A stretch of DNA of 64,000 bases from Roseibium litorale (GTDB taxonomy: Bacteria; Pseudomonadota; Alphaproteobacteria; Rhizobiales; Stappiaceae). The position numbers and the translations under genes are program-made. Each line of letters begins with the position of its first letter. Within the stretch, counting starts at the first letter, position 1. The stretch is from positions 124,001 to 188,000 of the forward strand of contig NZ_JACYXI010000005.1 in the NCBI RefSeq assembly GCF_014842915.1, read 5' to 3'. The notes below the pieces were generated by a model that did not search any database, was not told where the DNA came from, and saw nothing but the letters and a program-made list of their open reading frames with translations. Of this stretch, positions 46,134 to 56,323 are shown in pieces.

Positions 46134-47738
46134 TCAAGTAGCCCGCAGCCTGCGGATCAGCACCCAGCTTCCCAAAAGCAGCAGGACAAGCAAAAGCGGA
46201 ACATTGCCAGCGCGCGCATAGATCGTGACCTCACCAGCCGCGGGCAAAGGGGCATCCAGAACACCGGACATGCCAAGACCAAGCCGCTCCCGGATCCTGC
46301 CCTTGGCATCGATGACGGCTGATATGCCGGTGTTGGCGGCACGCACAAGTGGCAGGCCCTGCTCAATTGATCTCAGTCGTGCTTGAGCCAGATGCTGATA
46401 GGGACCAGGGGTCAGGCCAAACCAGGCGTCATTGGTCACATTCAGCAGGAAATCGGGACGGCCATTGCCCAGCCCGGAATAGCCGGGAAAGATCGCCTCG
46501 TAGCAGATCAAGGGCAGAAAGCTGGTGCCATCCGGCAAGGTCATGATCTTATGACGGAATCCAGGTTCGAAGCTGCCGGGAACATCGACCAGCTTTTCAA
46601 AGCCAACGGCACTCAGATAGGACCGGAGCGGCAAATATTCGCCGAAGGGCACCAGATGAACCTTGTCATAGGCGTCGAGAACCAGACCCTCCGGATCGAA
46701 CAGATAGACGCTGTTGTAAAACACGGGCTTCGGCCCGGAGCGGTCCACCCGGATTGCACCGGTTACAAAATTCATCTTGCCATCGAGCGCCTGAGAGATC
46801 CGGTAGAGCGCATAGGGTGTCTCTGACAGAATGAACGGAACAGCAGATTCCGGCCAGACCAGAATCCTCTCATGCCCAACCCGACCGCTGCCGCTCAAGG
46901 GACGCTCACTCAGGTCGATATACTCTTGGAAGATCGCATCACGGTTTTCCGGCCGCCACTTTTCAGCCTGCGCGATCGCAGGCTGCACAATCCGGATGTC
47001 GGTGCCGCTGTCGGCCAGCGGAACCTGACCTTCCAAACGCCACAGACCGAAGCCCGCCATCGCACCAAGCAAAGCCAGCCCACAGACGACCGGTCTCACC
47101 CGCCGGCGTAGTGGCGCCTCATCGATCAGAACCGCAGGCGCCGCAAAGATGAGAACGGCGAGGAAGCCGAGCCCATACATGCCTGTAATGCTTGCCGTCT
47201 GCGCAAGGACCAGGTTCGACCCGATTGTCTGGCCCAGGCTATTCCAGGGAAATCCGGTGAGAACCGCCCCCCGGACCAGATCGGCTGCGGTCAGGACAAC
47301 CGCAAGAGCAACGACCCGGTGCCCGCTCTCCGGCCACACCCTTGCTGCGATCGACAGCGCGAGCCCCGGAAACAGCGCCAAACCCGCAGGCATGGCCGCG
47401 ACTGCCAGAGGCATCATCCAGGCAAATCTGTCACCATCGACCAGGAAAGCCGACCCGATCCACCAGAGGCCGGCAAGAAAGTACCCAAACCCGAACCACC
47501 AGCCGATGACAAAGCCGGAGCGGAAGCGTCCTCGTCCTGAAGCTTCGGCACCCACTGCCCCATCAAGAAGCCAGACAAGCGCCGGGAGGGTGACGAAGAG
47601 GACCGGGAACCAGCCGAGCGGCGGCAGGGCTGCTGCGGACAAAGCGCCCGCGGCACATGCACACAACCAGCGCCGCCATCCCCACGCCAGCAGACAGGCA
47701 TTGGGAAGTGTCAGGGCCAAGGCCCGGAGGAATGGCAT
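46134..47738 (-). CDS. lnt: Apolipoprotein N-acyltransferase
   Basis: Adds the third acyl chain to lipoproteins in the inner membrane. 534 residues: several N-terminal membrane segments and a nitrilase domain with the catalytic Glu in VWPESAVPF, Lys in YDKVHLVPFGEYLPL and Cys in LICYEAIFPG. A last membrane segment is near the C-terminus (VPLLLVLLLLGSWVLI). Next to the CorC-like gene upstream, a conserved pairing. Confidence 0.96.
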   Translation of the reverse strand: MPFLRALALTLPNACLLAWGWRRWLCACAAGALSAAALPPLGWFPVLFVTLPALVWLLDGAVGAEASGRGRFRSGFVIGWWFGFGYFLAGLWWIGSAFLVDGDRFAWMMPLAVAAMPAGLALFPGLALSIAARVWPESGHRVVALAVVLTAADLVRGAVLTGFPWNSLGQTIGSNLVLAQTASITGMYGLGFLAVLIFAAPAVLIDEAPLRRRVRPVVCGLALLGAMAGFGLWRLEGQVPLADSGTDIRIVQPAIAQAEKWRPENRDAIFQEYIDLSERPLSGSGRVGHERILVWPESAVPFILSETPYALYRISQALDGKMNFVTGAIRVDRSGPKPVFYNSVYLFDPEGLVLDAYDKVHLVPFGEYLPLRSYLSAVGFEKLVDVPGSFEPGFRHKIMTLPDGTSFLPLICYEAIFPGYSGLGNGRPDFLLNVTNDAWFGLTPGPYQHLAQARLRSIEQGLPLVRAANTGISAVIDAKGRIRERLGLGMSGVLDAPLPAAGEVTIYARAGNVPLLLVLLLLGSWVLIRRLRAT

Positions 47739-47819
47739 GGATGAAATCCCCTGAGGTGCGAATCGTTCAGAGAGTTGCGCCCCCGCCCCCTCAGGTCAAG
47801 CCTTCGCCGGTCAAAGCCA

Positions 47820-48935
47820 TCAGGCTCCGCCAGTATCTTCCGGGGAATGACCTTGCTCACCACGCTTTGCCCGGCGGCGCAGTTCCGGAGACCGCGTCTC
47901 GGGACGCCTGCGCCGGATGCGCAACCGCTTGATCCGGCGGGGGTCGGCATCGAGGATTTCGAATTCGAAGCCCGGGATGTCCGGCACCTGAACCAGCTCG
48001 CCACGCACGGGCACACGGCCAACTGTCACATAGAGCAAGCCGCCAAGTGTATCGACGTCCTCGCCCGCTTCACTGTTGGCGATGGCGGCACCCAATTCGG
48101 ACTCGAGATCTTCGAGCGGCATGCGCGGATCGGCAATCCAGATGCCGTCAGCCACCGCCTGCAGCATGGCCTCCTCGTCCTCGTCATGCTCGTCTTCAAT
48201 GTCGCCAACGACTTCTTCGACGAGATCCTCCAGCGAAACGAGGCCATCGGTGCCGCCGTATTCATCTATCACAAGCGCCATCTGTATGCGGTCGGCCTGC
48301 ATTTTGGCCATCAGATCCGTCGCGGGCATCGACGGCGGAACAAACAGCAGATTCCGGATAAGGCCGGTGGTCTTGAGAGACAGGGACAGGTCAATCTTGG
48401 AGAGATCCAGCTCGCGGGCATTGTGGCCAATGCTGGCGATCTCATCTTCAGAAGGGGTTTCGATCGGACCGCCGTTGGCTTTTTCTGCCATCCAGGCCAT
48501 CAGGTCCTTCTGGTGCACCATGCCCCGAGGGTCGTCGAGGGTTTCCTCATAGACCGGCATGCGCGAGTGTCCGGATTCCTGGAAAAGCTCCATCAGGCGG
48601 CCGATGGTGGTGCTGGCTTCGACAGCCTCGATATCCGCGCGGGGGATCATCACGTCATCGACGCGCAATTCGCGCAGCCGGAGAATGTTCCCCAACAACA
48701 TGCGCTCTTCGGGGGAAAAGGTCGCGTCACTCCCCGTTTCGCGGGCCAATTCATCCTGCAGATTTTCCCGCAGGCTCGAGCCATTTCTACGCCCGGAGAA
48801 AAATGTCCGCAAAGATTGCCAAACAGCCGCAGACCTCTGCGGCCTTGGCTGCTGAGGCTCTTCGTCGGTATGCGCCTGCGTTTCCGCCGGCGGCTTGGTT
48901 TCGCTACTTCGGGGTTCTGAACCTGTCATCATCAT
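47820..48935 (-). CDS. CBS-domain hemolysin-like protein (TlyC/CorC family)
   Basis: About 371 residues: two CBS domains (about 100-215, with MIPRADIEAVEA) and a C-terminal CorC_HlyC transporter-associated domain (about 240-320). There are no membrane segments, so this is the soluble CorC type linked to magnesium/cobalt efflux rather than a toxin. Three ATG codons in a row (48935, 48932, 48929) leave the exact start open. Follows ybeY. Confidence 0.9.
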   Translation of the reverse strand: MMMTGSEPRSSETKPPAETQAHTDEEPQQPRPQRSAAVWQSLRTFFSGRRNGSSLRENLQDELARETGSDATFSPEERMLLGNILRLRELRVDDVMIPRADIEAVEASTTIGRLMELFQESGHSRMPVYEETLDDPRGMVHQKDLMAWMAEKANGGPIETPSEDEIASIGHNARELDLSKIDLSLSLKTTGLIRNLLFVPPSMPATDLMAKMQADRIQMALVIDEYGGTDGLVSLEDLVEEVVGDIEDEHDEDEEAMLQAVADGIWIADPRMPLEDLESELGAAIANSEAGEDVDTLGGLLYVTVGRVPVRGELVQVPDIPGFEFEILDADPRRIKRLRIRRRRPETRSPELRRRAKRGEQGHSPEDTGGA

Positions 48936-48989
48936 CAATCGCTAAACTGTCTTCAGCTCCAACAACCGCCAGCCCCGCAAACGGGCTGC

Positions 48990-49523
48990 TCAATCATCAT
49001 CGGCGGTCAGCGGTTTCTCCGCATATGGATCGGCAATTCCGAGTTCCGCCAGAATAAGGCGTTCCAGAGACTCCATCAGTTCGGCCTCATCATCTTCCTG
49101 ATGATCATAGTCGAACAAATGCAGCATTCCGTGAACGACCAGATGGGTAACATGGGCGGAGAATTCAATTCCCAGCTCGGCCGCTTCACGCTGAACAGTT
49201 TCGCATGCCAGCACAATATCGCCAAGCAACGGGCCATAGACCTCGTTGTCAGGGTCGCTCCCGGGGAAGGAAAGAACGTTTGTCGCCTTGTCCTTTTCGC
49301 GCCAGCGATGGTTCAGCTCGCGAATTGCCTCATCATTGGTGAAGACGAGGGACACTTCCGAGCCATCGACGGCTTCAAGGCCAGCAACAGTGAACGCTGT
49401 ATCGAAAGCCCTGCTGCAGAGAGCGCGCAAATCCCGTTCTTCGGGCCAGCTTCCGGCCTGAATCGAAATATCGATCTGAAAATCTTCAGGCAGCCCTTGG
49501 GCTGCCTGGGTACTTTTGGTCAT
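48990..49523 (-). CDS. ybeY: Endoribonuclease YbeY, rRNA maturation factor
   Basis: 177 residues. The metal site is HGMLHLFDYDH, matching HGxLHxxGYDH except that the usual Gly is Asp. ATNVLSFP is the second conserved segment. Acts in 16S rRNA 3' processing and ribosome quality control. Its start overlaps the phoH stop by 4 bases, so the two are translationally coupled, as in most bacteria. Confidence 0.95.
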   Translation of the reverse strand: MTKSTQAAQGLPEDFQIDISIQAGSWPEERDLRALCSRAFDTAFTVAGLEAVDGSEVSLVFTNDEAIRELNHRWREKDKATNVLSFPGSDPDNEVYGPLLGDIVLACETVQREAAELGIEFSAHVTHLVVHGMLHLFDYDHQEDDEAELMESLERLILAELGIADPYAEKPLTADDD

Positions 49524-50650
49524 TCGACTTCTGCCCCGCCGGCATCCACCCGCTCTTCCTGGCGGGCCCGGCTGTAGCGGTCCATCATTTCGTGACGGCG
49601 CTCGCGCGCCTGCAGCTCTTCGCGGGACGCATTGTCATAGGCCGTCACAATCCGGGCGACCAGCTCATGACGGACGACGTCCGCTTCGGTGAACTGGACA
49701 TGGGCAACGCCTTCGATGCCCTGCAGCAGTCCAAGCGCCTCGCGCAGACCCGACTTCTGCCCCATGGGCAAGTCGATCTGGCTGGGGTCACCGGTGACGA
49801 TCATCTTCGAGCCCTCACCCAGACGGGTCAGGAACATCTTCATCTGCATCGTCGTCGTGTTCTGCGCTTCGTCGAGCAGCACCACAGCGTTGGACAGGGT
49901 ACGGCCACGCATGAAGGCGAGTGGCGCGACTTCAATCATGCCGGAGGTCAAGCCCCGGTCCACCTTCTCAGGCGGCATCATTTCATAAAGCGCGTCATAG
50001 AGCGGGCGAAGATAGGGATCGACCTTGTCCTTCATGTCACCGGGCAGGAAGCCCAGCCGCTCGCCGGCTTCAACAGCCGGACGGGACAGGATCAGGCGTG
50101 CCGCGTCGCCGCGCTCCAGAAGGGCGGCCGCATAGGCCACAGCGAGGAAAGTCTTGCCGGTACCGGCCGGGCCGGTGCCGAAGATCAGATCCGCACGGTC
50201 CATGGAGCGGATATAGGCATCCTGAGTCGGCGTACGTGCCACGATGGTCTTGCGGCGGGTAGAAACCTGCGCAAAGGCAAGACGCGAGCGGGGCTCCAAA
50301 GTCGGCAGAGGGAGCTGGGCATCGGCGGCAGCCGCCATACGCAGCGCCCCGTCCACATCACCGGCATGGATCTCGTGCCCTTGCTGCAAACGCTGATAGA
50401 GCGCCTCGAGAGCGTTGCGGGCCTGAGTGCAAGCGCTGTGGCTGCCCTTGAGTGTTACCTGGTTGCCGCGAGCGATGGCATCGATCCCGAGCTTCTGCTC
50501 GATCAGGGCCAGGTTTTGATCGAACTGGCCAAAGAGATCGCCAATAAGCCGATTGTCTTCAAACGCAAGAACGATGTGTGTCAGATCGGAAGCCGGAGCT
50601 GCTCTGTGATCCGGAGTCCTGCGAGCCGAAGATTGGCTGTCTCGCGTCAA
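49520..50650 (-). CDS. phoH: PhoH-like ATPase (YbeZ type)
   Basis: 376 residues: a KH-like N-terminal region, then a PhoH P-loop domain with GPAGTGKT (160-167) and [19 protein letters not shown] as Walker B. Works with YbeY in RNA metabolism. Overlaps miaB upstream and ybeY downstream by 4 bases each. Confidence 0.94.
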   Translation of the reverse strand: MTRDSQSSARRTPDHRAAPASDLTHIVLAFEDNRLIGDLFGQFDQNLALIEQKLGIDAIARGNQVTLKGSHSACTQARNALEALYQRLQQGHEIHAGDVDGALRMAAAADAQLPLPTLEPRSRLAFAQVSTRRKTIVARTPTQDAYIRSMDRADLIFGTGPAGTGKTFLAVAYAAALLERGDAARLILSRPAVEAGERLGFLPGDMKDKVDPYLRPLYDALYEMMPPEKVDRGLTSGMIEVAPLAFMRGRTLSNAVVLLDEAQNTTTMQMKMFLTRLGEGSKMIVTGDPSQIDLPMGQKSGLREALGLLQGIEGVAHVQFTEADVVRHELVARIVTAYDNASREELQARERRHEMMDRYSRARQEERVDAGGAEVE

Positions 50651-52122
50651 ATGCCGCCTCCTTGGTGACCGTCGGCAGTAGAACCGATAAAGTCATGATG
50701 CCCCGCAATGAGCCGCCCGAATAGTGAATTGGCAGCGATCCGCGTGATTTCCACCGCTTGTATCGTTCCGATCAGGTCTTCTGGCCCATCGATGGCCACC
50801 GGCTGGAGCCAGGGGGACTTGCCAACGACCTGACCGGCATGACGGCCCTTGCGTTCGATCAGAACATTGCAGGTCATGCCCTGACGCGACGCATTGAAGG
50901 CAGTCTGCTGGCTGGCAATCAGCTCCTGAAGCTCCTGAAGCCTTGCGCTTTTCACATCCTCGGGTACCTGATCGCTCATAGTGGCGCCGGGCGTGCCGGG
51001 ACGCTGGCTGTATTTGAAGGAGAAGGCGGAGCCGAATTCGACACGCCGGATCAAGTCCATCGTGTCCTGGAAGTCCTGATCCGTTTCTCCCGGAAAACCG
51101 ACAATGAAATCGCAGGAGAGCGCAATGCCGGGTGCTGCCTCACGGATCTGGGCGACAAGACGGAAATAGTCGTCCCGCGTGTGCTTGCGGTTCATCGCCG
51201 CCAGAATGCGGTCGGAGCCGGACTGAACCGGCAGATGCAGATAGGGCATCAACTCCGCCAGATCCCGGTGCGCTTCGATCAGGTCATCTGCCATGTCACG
51301 CGGATGGCTGGTGGTATAGCGCAGGCGGTCCAGTCCATCGATTTCGGCCAGACGGCGCAGAAGACGGCCAAGACCCCAGGTCTCACCATTTGCGCCCTGG
51401 CCATGCCAGGCATTGACGTTCTGGCCAAGCAAGGTGATTTCGCGCACGCCCGAGGCCGCCATCTGTTCGGCTTCAGTGACGATCTGCTCGACAGAACGCG
51501 ACACTTCCGCACCGCGGGTATAAGGCACCACACAGAAGGTGCAGAACTTGTCGCAGCCTTCCTGAACGGTGAGGAAAGCCGCAGGTGGACGCTTCAAAAC
51601 TGGCCGGGCTGCCCGCTCGGACAGATGCTCGAACTTGGCGTCGATGTCGAATTCGGTCTCGACCACCTTGGTGCCGCCAGAGGCCTTGGCCAGCAGCTCC
51701 GGCAGGCGGTGATAGCTTTGCGGACCGAAGACCAGATCCACGATCGGCGCACGGCGGGAAATCTCATCCCCTTCGGCCTGGGCCACGCAGCCGGCGACCC
51801 CGACCATCATGTCCTTGCCGGCCAGCGCCCGCTCTTCCTTGATCTTCCGGATACGGCCAAGCTCAGAATAGACCTTTTCCGACGCTTTCTCGCGAATATG
51901 GCAGGTGTTGAGGATGACAAGATCCGCATCTTCCATGTTCTCGGTCGCGCTGAAGCCTTCCGTCCCGAGCACGTCATTCATGCGTTCGCTGTCATAGACA
52001 TTCATCTGGCAGCCGTAGGTGCGCATGAACACTTTGCGCGCATTCGGGCGCGCATCAGCCTGGGCAGCCTGCTGCGCTGGCGTTGTCTGGTCTGCTGCTT
52101 CCTGGTGCTGACGATGCGTCAT
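50647..52122 (-). CDS. miaB: tRNA-2-methylthio-N6-dimethylallyladenosine synthase
   Basis: Radical-SAM methylthiotransferase acting on A37 of tRNA. 491 residues: the N-terminal UPF0004 cluster ligands are C38, C74 and C112, the radical-SAM cluster CxxxCxxC is C190, C194 and C197, and a TRAM domain lies at the C-terminus. First gene of the miaB-phoH-ybeY overlap series; 198 bases without a gene separate it from plsC upstream. Confidence 0.97.
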   Translation of the reverse strand: MTHRQHQEAADQTTPAQQAAQADARPNARKVFMRTYGCQMNVYDSERMNDVLGTEGFSATENMEDADLVILNTCHIREKASEKVYSELGRIRKIKEERALAGKDMMVGVAGCVAQAEGDEISRRAPIVDLVFGPQSYHRLPELLAKASGGTKVVETEFDIDAKFEHLSERAARPVLKRPPAAFLTVQEGCDKFCTFCVVPYTRGAEVSRSVEQIVTEAEQMAASGVREITLLGQNVNAWHGQGANGETWGLGRLLRRLAEIDGLDRLRYTTSHPRDMADDLIEAHRDLAELMPYLHLPVQSGSDRILAAMNRKHTRDDYFRLVAQIREAAPGIALSCDFIVGFPGETDQDFQDTMDLIRRVEFGSAFSFKYSQRPGTPGATMSDQVPEDVKSARLQELQELIASQQTAFNASRQGMTCNVLIERKGRHAGQVVGKSPWLQPVAIDGPEDLIGTIQAVEITRIAANSLFGRLIAGHHDFIGSTADGHQGGGI

Positions 52123-52320
52123 TCAGTCCTCATGGCCCGTTTCCGGGCGGAATGTATCTTCTGGTTATAAAGGGCCTTTACGGCAGAATTGCTGCCCGGG
52201 CTACTCCTGCTGCGCGGTCCTGATCAGAAAGACGCACAGATCCCGGAAAGCGGCCTTGGCCCTTTTCAGGTTTCCGGGCCAGCTTTAACGGGTTTTCTTC
52301 CGATTGAGAATAGGCAGGGT

Positions 52321-53133
52321 TCAAGCAGTTTCTGCTTGCGGCCTGGGCAGGGCCTCGGCCCGCAAAGCTGCCGCCGTCATGCCCCGGACCTGGGTTTCCA
52401 GATCCCGTGTCAGCACCTTGCGGTTCGTACCCGCAGTGACTCGCACCGGCTCACCCCAGGTAACGATCACATCCAGGTCGCCTTCCTTGAAGATCCCCCA
52501 AAGGTGACCAGCGAGCTCCATGTCGCCATACCAGGCCACATGCGGACGGAACTGACGCCCCATGGGCAGACCGCTCAAGGAGCGGTAGACCACCGACAGG
52601 GGTTGAACCCAGACCGTTTCCTCATCTCCCAATGAGCGGGTCGCCGCGCCCAGCAGCGCGGACTTGAATGGCAGAACGCAGTTGCCGTCGTTGGACGTGC
52701 CTTCAGCAAACAGAACCATCGCATCGCCCTGCGCCATGCGCTCGGCAATGGCATCGGCCACCTTGCCGGTTTCCGTGCGCCGGGTCCGGTTGACGAAGAC
52801 CGTGCGCTGAAGCTTTGCAAACAGGCCGAAGACCGGCCAGCCGCTTACTTCCGACTTGGCGATGAAGGACAGGGGCATGAGAGAGCCGACCACGGTGATA
52901 TCCACCCAGGACGCGTGGTTGGAGGTCACCAGCAGCGGACGGTCAACAGCCGGCTTTCCGACCTGATGAACCCGGATGCCAACCAGGCGTGTGGCAGCGA
53001 GATGCCAGATATGGGGCAAATGCCGCTGCAGCTTCCAGCCGCGCTTGACCGCCAGCCATTGCGGCGGGATCAGCACAAGCGACACAACTGTCAGAGCGCT
53101 GATCGCCCAGACGGCCTTAATCCTTGCCATCAT
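52321..53133 (-). CDS. plsC: 1-acyl-sn-glycerol-3-phosphate acyltransferase
   Basis: 270 residues. The acyltransferase motif NHASWVD (72-78, catalytic H73 and D78) and the substrate motif FAEGTSN are present; an N-terminal hydrophobic segment (about 8-24) anchors it to the inner membrane. Makes phosphatidic acid. Its start (53133 or 53130) lies inside the last codons of the fur/mur gene, a 14-17 base overlap implying cotranscription. Confidence 0.92.
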   Translation of the reverse strand: MMARIKAVWAISALTVVSLVLIPPQWLAVKRGWKLQRHLPHIWHLAATRLVGIRVHQVGKPAVDRPLLVTSNHASWVDITVVGSLMPLSFIAKSEVSGWPVFGLFAKLQRTVFVNRTRRTETGKVADAIAERMAQGDAMVLFAEGTSNDGNCVLPFKSALLGAATRSLGDEETVWVQPLSVVYRSLSGLPMGRQFRPHVAWYGDMELAGHLWGIFKEGDLDVIVTWGEPVRVTAGTNRKVLTRDLETQVRGMTAAALRAEALPRPQAETA

Positions 53134-53572
53134 CCCCGGACACCTCGGCTGCGGAAAGCGGAACGCCATAAAGCTCCAGACGGTGATCGACGAGCTTGTA
53201 GCCCAGCTTGCGGGCGATAAATTCCTGCAAGGCCTCGATATCCTCGTTCCGGAATTCGATCACCTGGCCTGAGCGCAGGTCGATCAGATGGTCATGATGC
53301 TCATCGGGCACAGGCTCATAGCGGGAACGTCCATCGCGGAAATCATGCCGCTCGATCATGCCGGCATCCTCGAACAGCTTCACCGTTCGATAGACCGTGG
53401 AAATCGAGATGCGCGGGTCGATTGCGACCGCCCGGCGGTAGAGTTCTTCCACATCCGGATGATCATTCGAGGCAGCCTCGATCACCGCGGCGATCACGCG
53501 GCGCTGCTCGGTCATGCGCATGCCCTTGGCAACGCATTGTTCCGCCAGCGTCGAGGTCCGCTCGTCTGTCAT
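53117..53572 (-). CDS. Fur-family regulator, Mur-like
   Basis: 151 residues: winged-helix DNA-binding domain (about 15-85, with ISTVYRTVKLFEDAG) and a metal-binding C-terminal domain with HHDH at 92-95. There is no CxxC zinc pair. In rhizobia the closest relatives are manganese-sensing Mur proteins (often annotated fur); which metal is sensed here cannot be told. The start at 53572 (MTDERTST) fits the family; a long upstream extension does not. Lies between rimI and plsC. Confidence 0.9.
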   Translation of the reverse strand: MTDERTSTLAEQCVAKGMRMTEQRRVIAAVIEAASNDHPDVEELYRRAVAIDPRISISTVYRTVKLFEDAGMIERHDFRDGRSRYEPVPDEHHDHLIDLRSGQVIEFRNEDIEALQEFIARKLGYKLVDHRLELYGVPLSAAEVSGDDGKD

Positions 53573-53624
53573 GAGTTCCGCCGCTCCGTCCGTTTCCGGC
53601 CTAAAATCTTCAACGCAAAGCGGC

Positions 53625-54113
53625 TTAAAGAAGATCTGCCCGCATGACAAGCGCCGTACCGTCTCCCTCGCCCGCCCGGTAATAGCCTCTGCGTTCGCCC
53701 ACTTTGCGGAAACCGAGAGACTTGTAAAGGCGCAGCGCAGGTTCGTTGGCGGCGTCCACCTCAAGGAACAGGCACTCGCAGCGGTCACTGTAGAGCTTGA
53801 AGGTCGCGGCTTTCATCAAGCGTCCCGCAAGCCCCTTGCCCCGGTGGCGGGGATGCACCGCAATGGTCAGCACCTCGGCCTCGCCCGCGACAGAGCGGAT
53901 CAGAACGAAGCCAAGAGGATGGCGGGAATTGTTCAGACCGGAGCGGCGGACCACCAGACAAAACACTCCAGTCTGCCCGAGGAGCCCCGCAATTTCCTCT
54001 TCGCTCCAGGCATGGGGAAAGCACAAGGCATGCAGATCGGCCAGATCGGCGAGGTCACCATCGTCCGCATCTTCGACGACCGGCTCGGAACTCCAGGGCC
54101 ACCAAAGGCTCAT
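53625..54113 (-). CDS. rimI: Ribosomal protein S18-alanine N-acetyltransferase
   Basis: 162-residue GNAT enzyme: acetyl-CoA loop HPRHRGKGLAGRLM, and the RimI-typical FLEVDAANEPALRLYKSLGF. Its start overlaps the tsaB stop by 4 bases, the usual tsaB-rimI arrangement. Confidence 0.93.
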   Translation of the reverse strand: MSLWWPWSSEPVVEDADDGDLADLADLHALCFPHAWSEEEIAGLLGQTGVFCLVVRRSGLNNSRHPLGFVLIRSVAGEAEVLTIAVHPRHRGKGLAGRLMKAATFKLYSDRCECLFLEVDAANEPALRLYKSLGFRKVGERRGYYRAGEGDGTALVMRADLL

Positions 54114-54793
54114 TGCCGCACGATCCTTCCCTTCTTCTGCGGTGTCGCATCAGGCGGGCGCAGATAAAGCGGAACGGCGGCAGCCGTCTTCGGATCTGTA
54201 ACAAGGCCCAGCCGGGCGACATCAGAAATATTCGGATAGGCCATTTCGGACAGGATGCCGTCTTCCGGCCGTCCTGCGGCCAGCGCAATGCGGCGGGCAG
54301 CCGAGCCGATAAGCCGAATGGACCGGTCAAGGTTCTCCGCCAGATCCTGGACCGTCCGCACACAAGGCTCTGACATGGGCTCAAGATCCGGACCGAACTC
54401 CTGACAGTAAACCTCATCGCCCTTGCCATCGAGCGCCACCAGAACCGGTGAGCCGTTCGCTTCAACAGGTACGGAGCGGGCAATAGCGGCCAGGGTCGTC
54501 ACCCCCACCACCGGCTTGGACAGCACCAAACCAAACCCGCGCGCCACAGAAAGCCCGACGCGCATGCCTGTGAAGCTGCCCGGCCCCGTGGTGACGACGA
54601 CCCGGTCCAGATCGGTGAAGGCGGTGGAGGACTCGGCCATCACATCGCCGATCATCACCATGAGCTGCTCCGCATGCCCGCGGCCGATCTCGGCGCTGAC
54701 TTCGGCAAGGCACGGCGTATCGGCGCCATCGTCAAGGACGGCGGCTGCGCAATTGGCCAAGGCTGTGTCGATCGCAAGAACTCTCATGATCAT
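54110..54793 (-). CDS. tsaB: tRNA threonylcarbamoyladenosine synthesis protein TsaB
   Basis: 227 residues, an inactive ASKHA-fold partner of TsaD for t6A37 formation in tRNA. LAIDTALANCAAAV at the N-terminus and TTGPGSFTGMRVGLSVARG are family signatures. The ATG at 54793 or 54787 could be the start; neither has a clear ribosome site. It heads the tsaB-rimI-fur-plsC run. Confidence 0.94.
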   Translation of the reverse strand: MIMRVLAIDTALANCAAAVLDDGADTPCLAEVSAEIGRGHAEQLMVMIGDVMAESSTAFTDLDRVVVTTGPGSFTGMRVGLSVARGFGLVLSKPVVGVTTLAAIARSVPVEANGSPVLVALDGKGDEVYCQEFGPDLEPMSEPCVRTVQDLAENLDRSIRLIGSAARRIALAAGRPEDGILSEMAYPNISDVARLGLVTDPKTAAAVPLYLRPPDATPQKKGRIVRQ

Positions 54794-54893
54794 TTCGGAT
54801 TAGCGGCAGGTGGAGCCCATGTCGAGATGCGCTTTGGACTTACCCCAAAGGTTGGGCTTGAAAGATCCCAGTTCCTGGAGACCGCCCAAAAGA

Positions 54894-54920
54894 AAAAGCC
54901 CGGCACAAGACCGGGCTTTT
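54894..54920 (-). terminator. Rho-independent terminator of the NifU-like gene
   Basis: AAAAGCCCGG (54894-54903) pairs with CCGGGCTTTT (54911-54920); on the minus strand TTTTTCTTTT follows. 18 bases after the stop codon. Confidence 0.9.
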
Positions 54921-54938
54921 GAAGAGCTGGAACGCGCC

Positions 54939-55496
54939 TCAGATCGGGCGCACTTCCTCCACTTCCGGGACGAAATGGCGCAGCAGATTCTGAATGCCAT
55001 GCTGCAGGGTCGCCGTGGAAGACGGGCAGCCCGCACAGGCACCACGCATGGAGAGATAGACGATCCCGTCGCGGAAGCCCTTGAAGGTGATGTCGCCACC
55101 GTCCTGGGCCACTGCCGGACGCACGCGGGTTTCGAGGAGATCCTTGATCACCGTCACGGTTTCGGAATCATCGTCGTCGAAGAATTCGCCGTCTTCCGTG
55201 TCTTCACCGCCGCCACTTGCCATGACCGGCTGGCCGGACATGAACTGTTCCATGATGGCACCAAGGATGGCTGGCTTCATATGCTGCCAGTCGGTGTCGT
55301 TCTTGGTTACGGTGATAAAGTCATGACCGAAGAAGACCGCCTCAACGCCCGGAATCTGGAACAGCTTCCCGGCAAGGGGAGAAGCTCCCGCATCGGCGGA
55401 GGAACGGAAGTCGTAAGTTCCCTCGGGCAGAACAACGCGGCCCGGCAGGAATTTCAGGGTCGCCGGATTGGGCGTCGCCTCGGTCTGAATGAACAT
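54939..55496 (-). CDS. NifU-like iron-sulfur scaffold/carrier protein (Nfu)
   Basis: 185 residues: an N-terminal Nfu_N domain (about 1-88, FIQTEATPNPATLKFLPG) and a C-terminal NifU domain with the cluster-binding CAGC (C154, C157). It delivers Fe-S clusters to client enzymes. An acidic linker (about 98-112) separates the domains. A terminator follows. Confidence 0.94.
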   Translation of the reverse strand: MFIQTEATPNPATLKFLPGRVVLPEGTYDFRSSADAGASPLAGKLFQIPGVEAVFFGHDFITVTKNDTDWQHMKPAILGAIMEQFMSGQPVMASGGGEDTEDGEFFDDDDSETVTVIKDLLETRVRPAVAQDGGDITFKGFRDGIVYLSMRGACAGCPSSTATLQHGIQNLLRHFVPEVEEVRPI

Positions 55497-55723
55497 GATC
55501 TGATCCTACGATCGGCTATGCCGGACTGCAGCGCAACATATCGTCAGTTTACGATGAAAGGTTAGCGCAAACAGAGCCAGTTTGGAACTGTTAAAATCTA
55601 GATAAGGCCGGCTTGGCTTCAACTCAAGCGTCCTGATGGACACCCGATGGCTAATACGGCCTATATGCCGGGAGCCTTGTTAGCCGCAACTCCTCATGCG
55701 TCCAAGGATTTTCTCCCGTGTCC

Positions 55724-56218
55724 TCACGCGAGGGCCGCGATCGAATCATCGTCAAGATTGCCCGGAACGATCGTCACCGGAATCGGGAACCCGCCTGCGG
55801 ATTTTCCGGCAATGGAGGAAACCAGCGGCCCCGGCCCCTCGCTGCTGGTACCGGCAGCCAGAACCAGAATGGCAATGTCCGCATCCGCTTCAATCAGCTC
55901 CAGAATCATCTCTGACTTGTTGCCTTCCCGGATCACGCATTCAGGTTCGGTACGGGCCACATTCCGCACCCGCTCCGAAGCCTTTGCCAGCGTTGTTTCC
56001 GCGACTTCCATGGCCTCGGCACGCATGATGTCTTCAACACCAAGCCAATGCTGAAAATCCGTCGGGGTCACGACAAAAAGGAGTGTGACAACCCCGCTTG
56101 TCCGCGCCGCGCGCTTCGCCGCATAGACGATGGCGCGGTCACACTCGGGGGTGTCATCGACCACGACCAGAAATTTCCGGCGGTGACCTTCTTCGTTGCT
56201 CTTTCTGATTGCTACCAT
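55724..56218 (-). CDS. Universal stress protein (UspA family)
   Basis: 164 residues. The Usp fold is seen in KFLVVVDDTPECDRAIVYAA at the N-terminus and FPIPVTIVPGNL near the end; the ATP-binding G-2x-G-9x-G pattern is only partly matched (AGTSSEGPGPLVSSIAG). The 227 bases between this stop and the Nfu gene start hold no gene or RNA that I can recognise. Confidence 0.85.
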   Translation of the reverse strand: MVAIRKSNEEGHRRKFLVVVDDTPECDRAIVYAAKRAARTSGVVTLLFVVTPTDFQHWLGVEDIMRAEAMEVAETTLAKASERVRNVARTEPECVIREGNKSEMILELIEADADIAILVLAAGTSSEGPGPLVSSIAGKSAGGFPIPVTIVPGNLDDDSIAALA

Positions 56219-56323
56219 GCGCGCATGCTGCCACTGGCGCAGCCGAACCGCAAGAGGCTAACCACCGCTGCCATTTGACCCATCATTACCCCGAAAGCCG
56301 GAGCCCAAGCCCCGGCGGAAAGG

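Noticed and set aside
47820-48935. Hemolysin toxin (TlyC name)
   Set aside because: The protein is a soluble CBS-CorC type beside lnt and ybeY, a housekeeping context; the hemolysin label is historical.
55497-55723. Possible tRNA or small RNA gene between the Nfu and Usp genes
   Set aside because: No T-loop-like GGTTCRA sequence or cloverleaf pairing is seen, and no hairpin with a T-run marks an RNA end.
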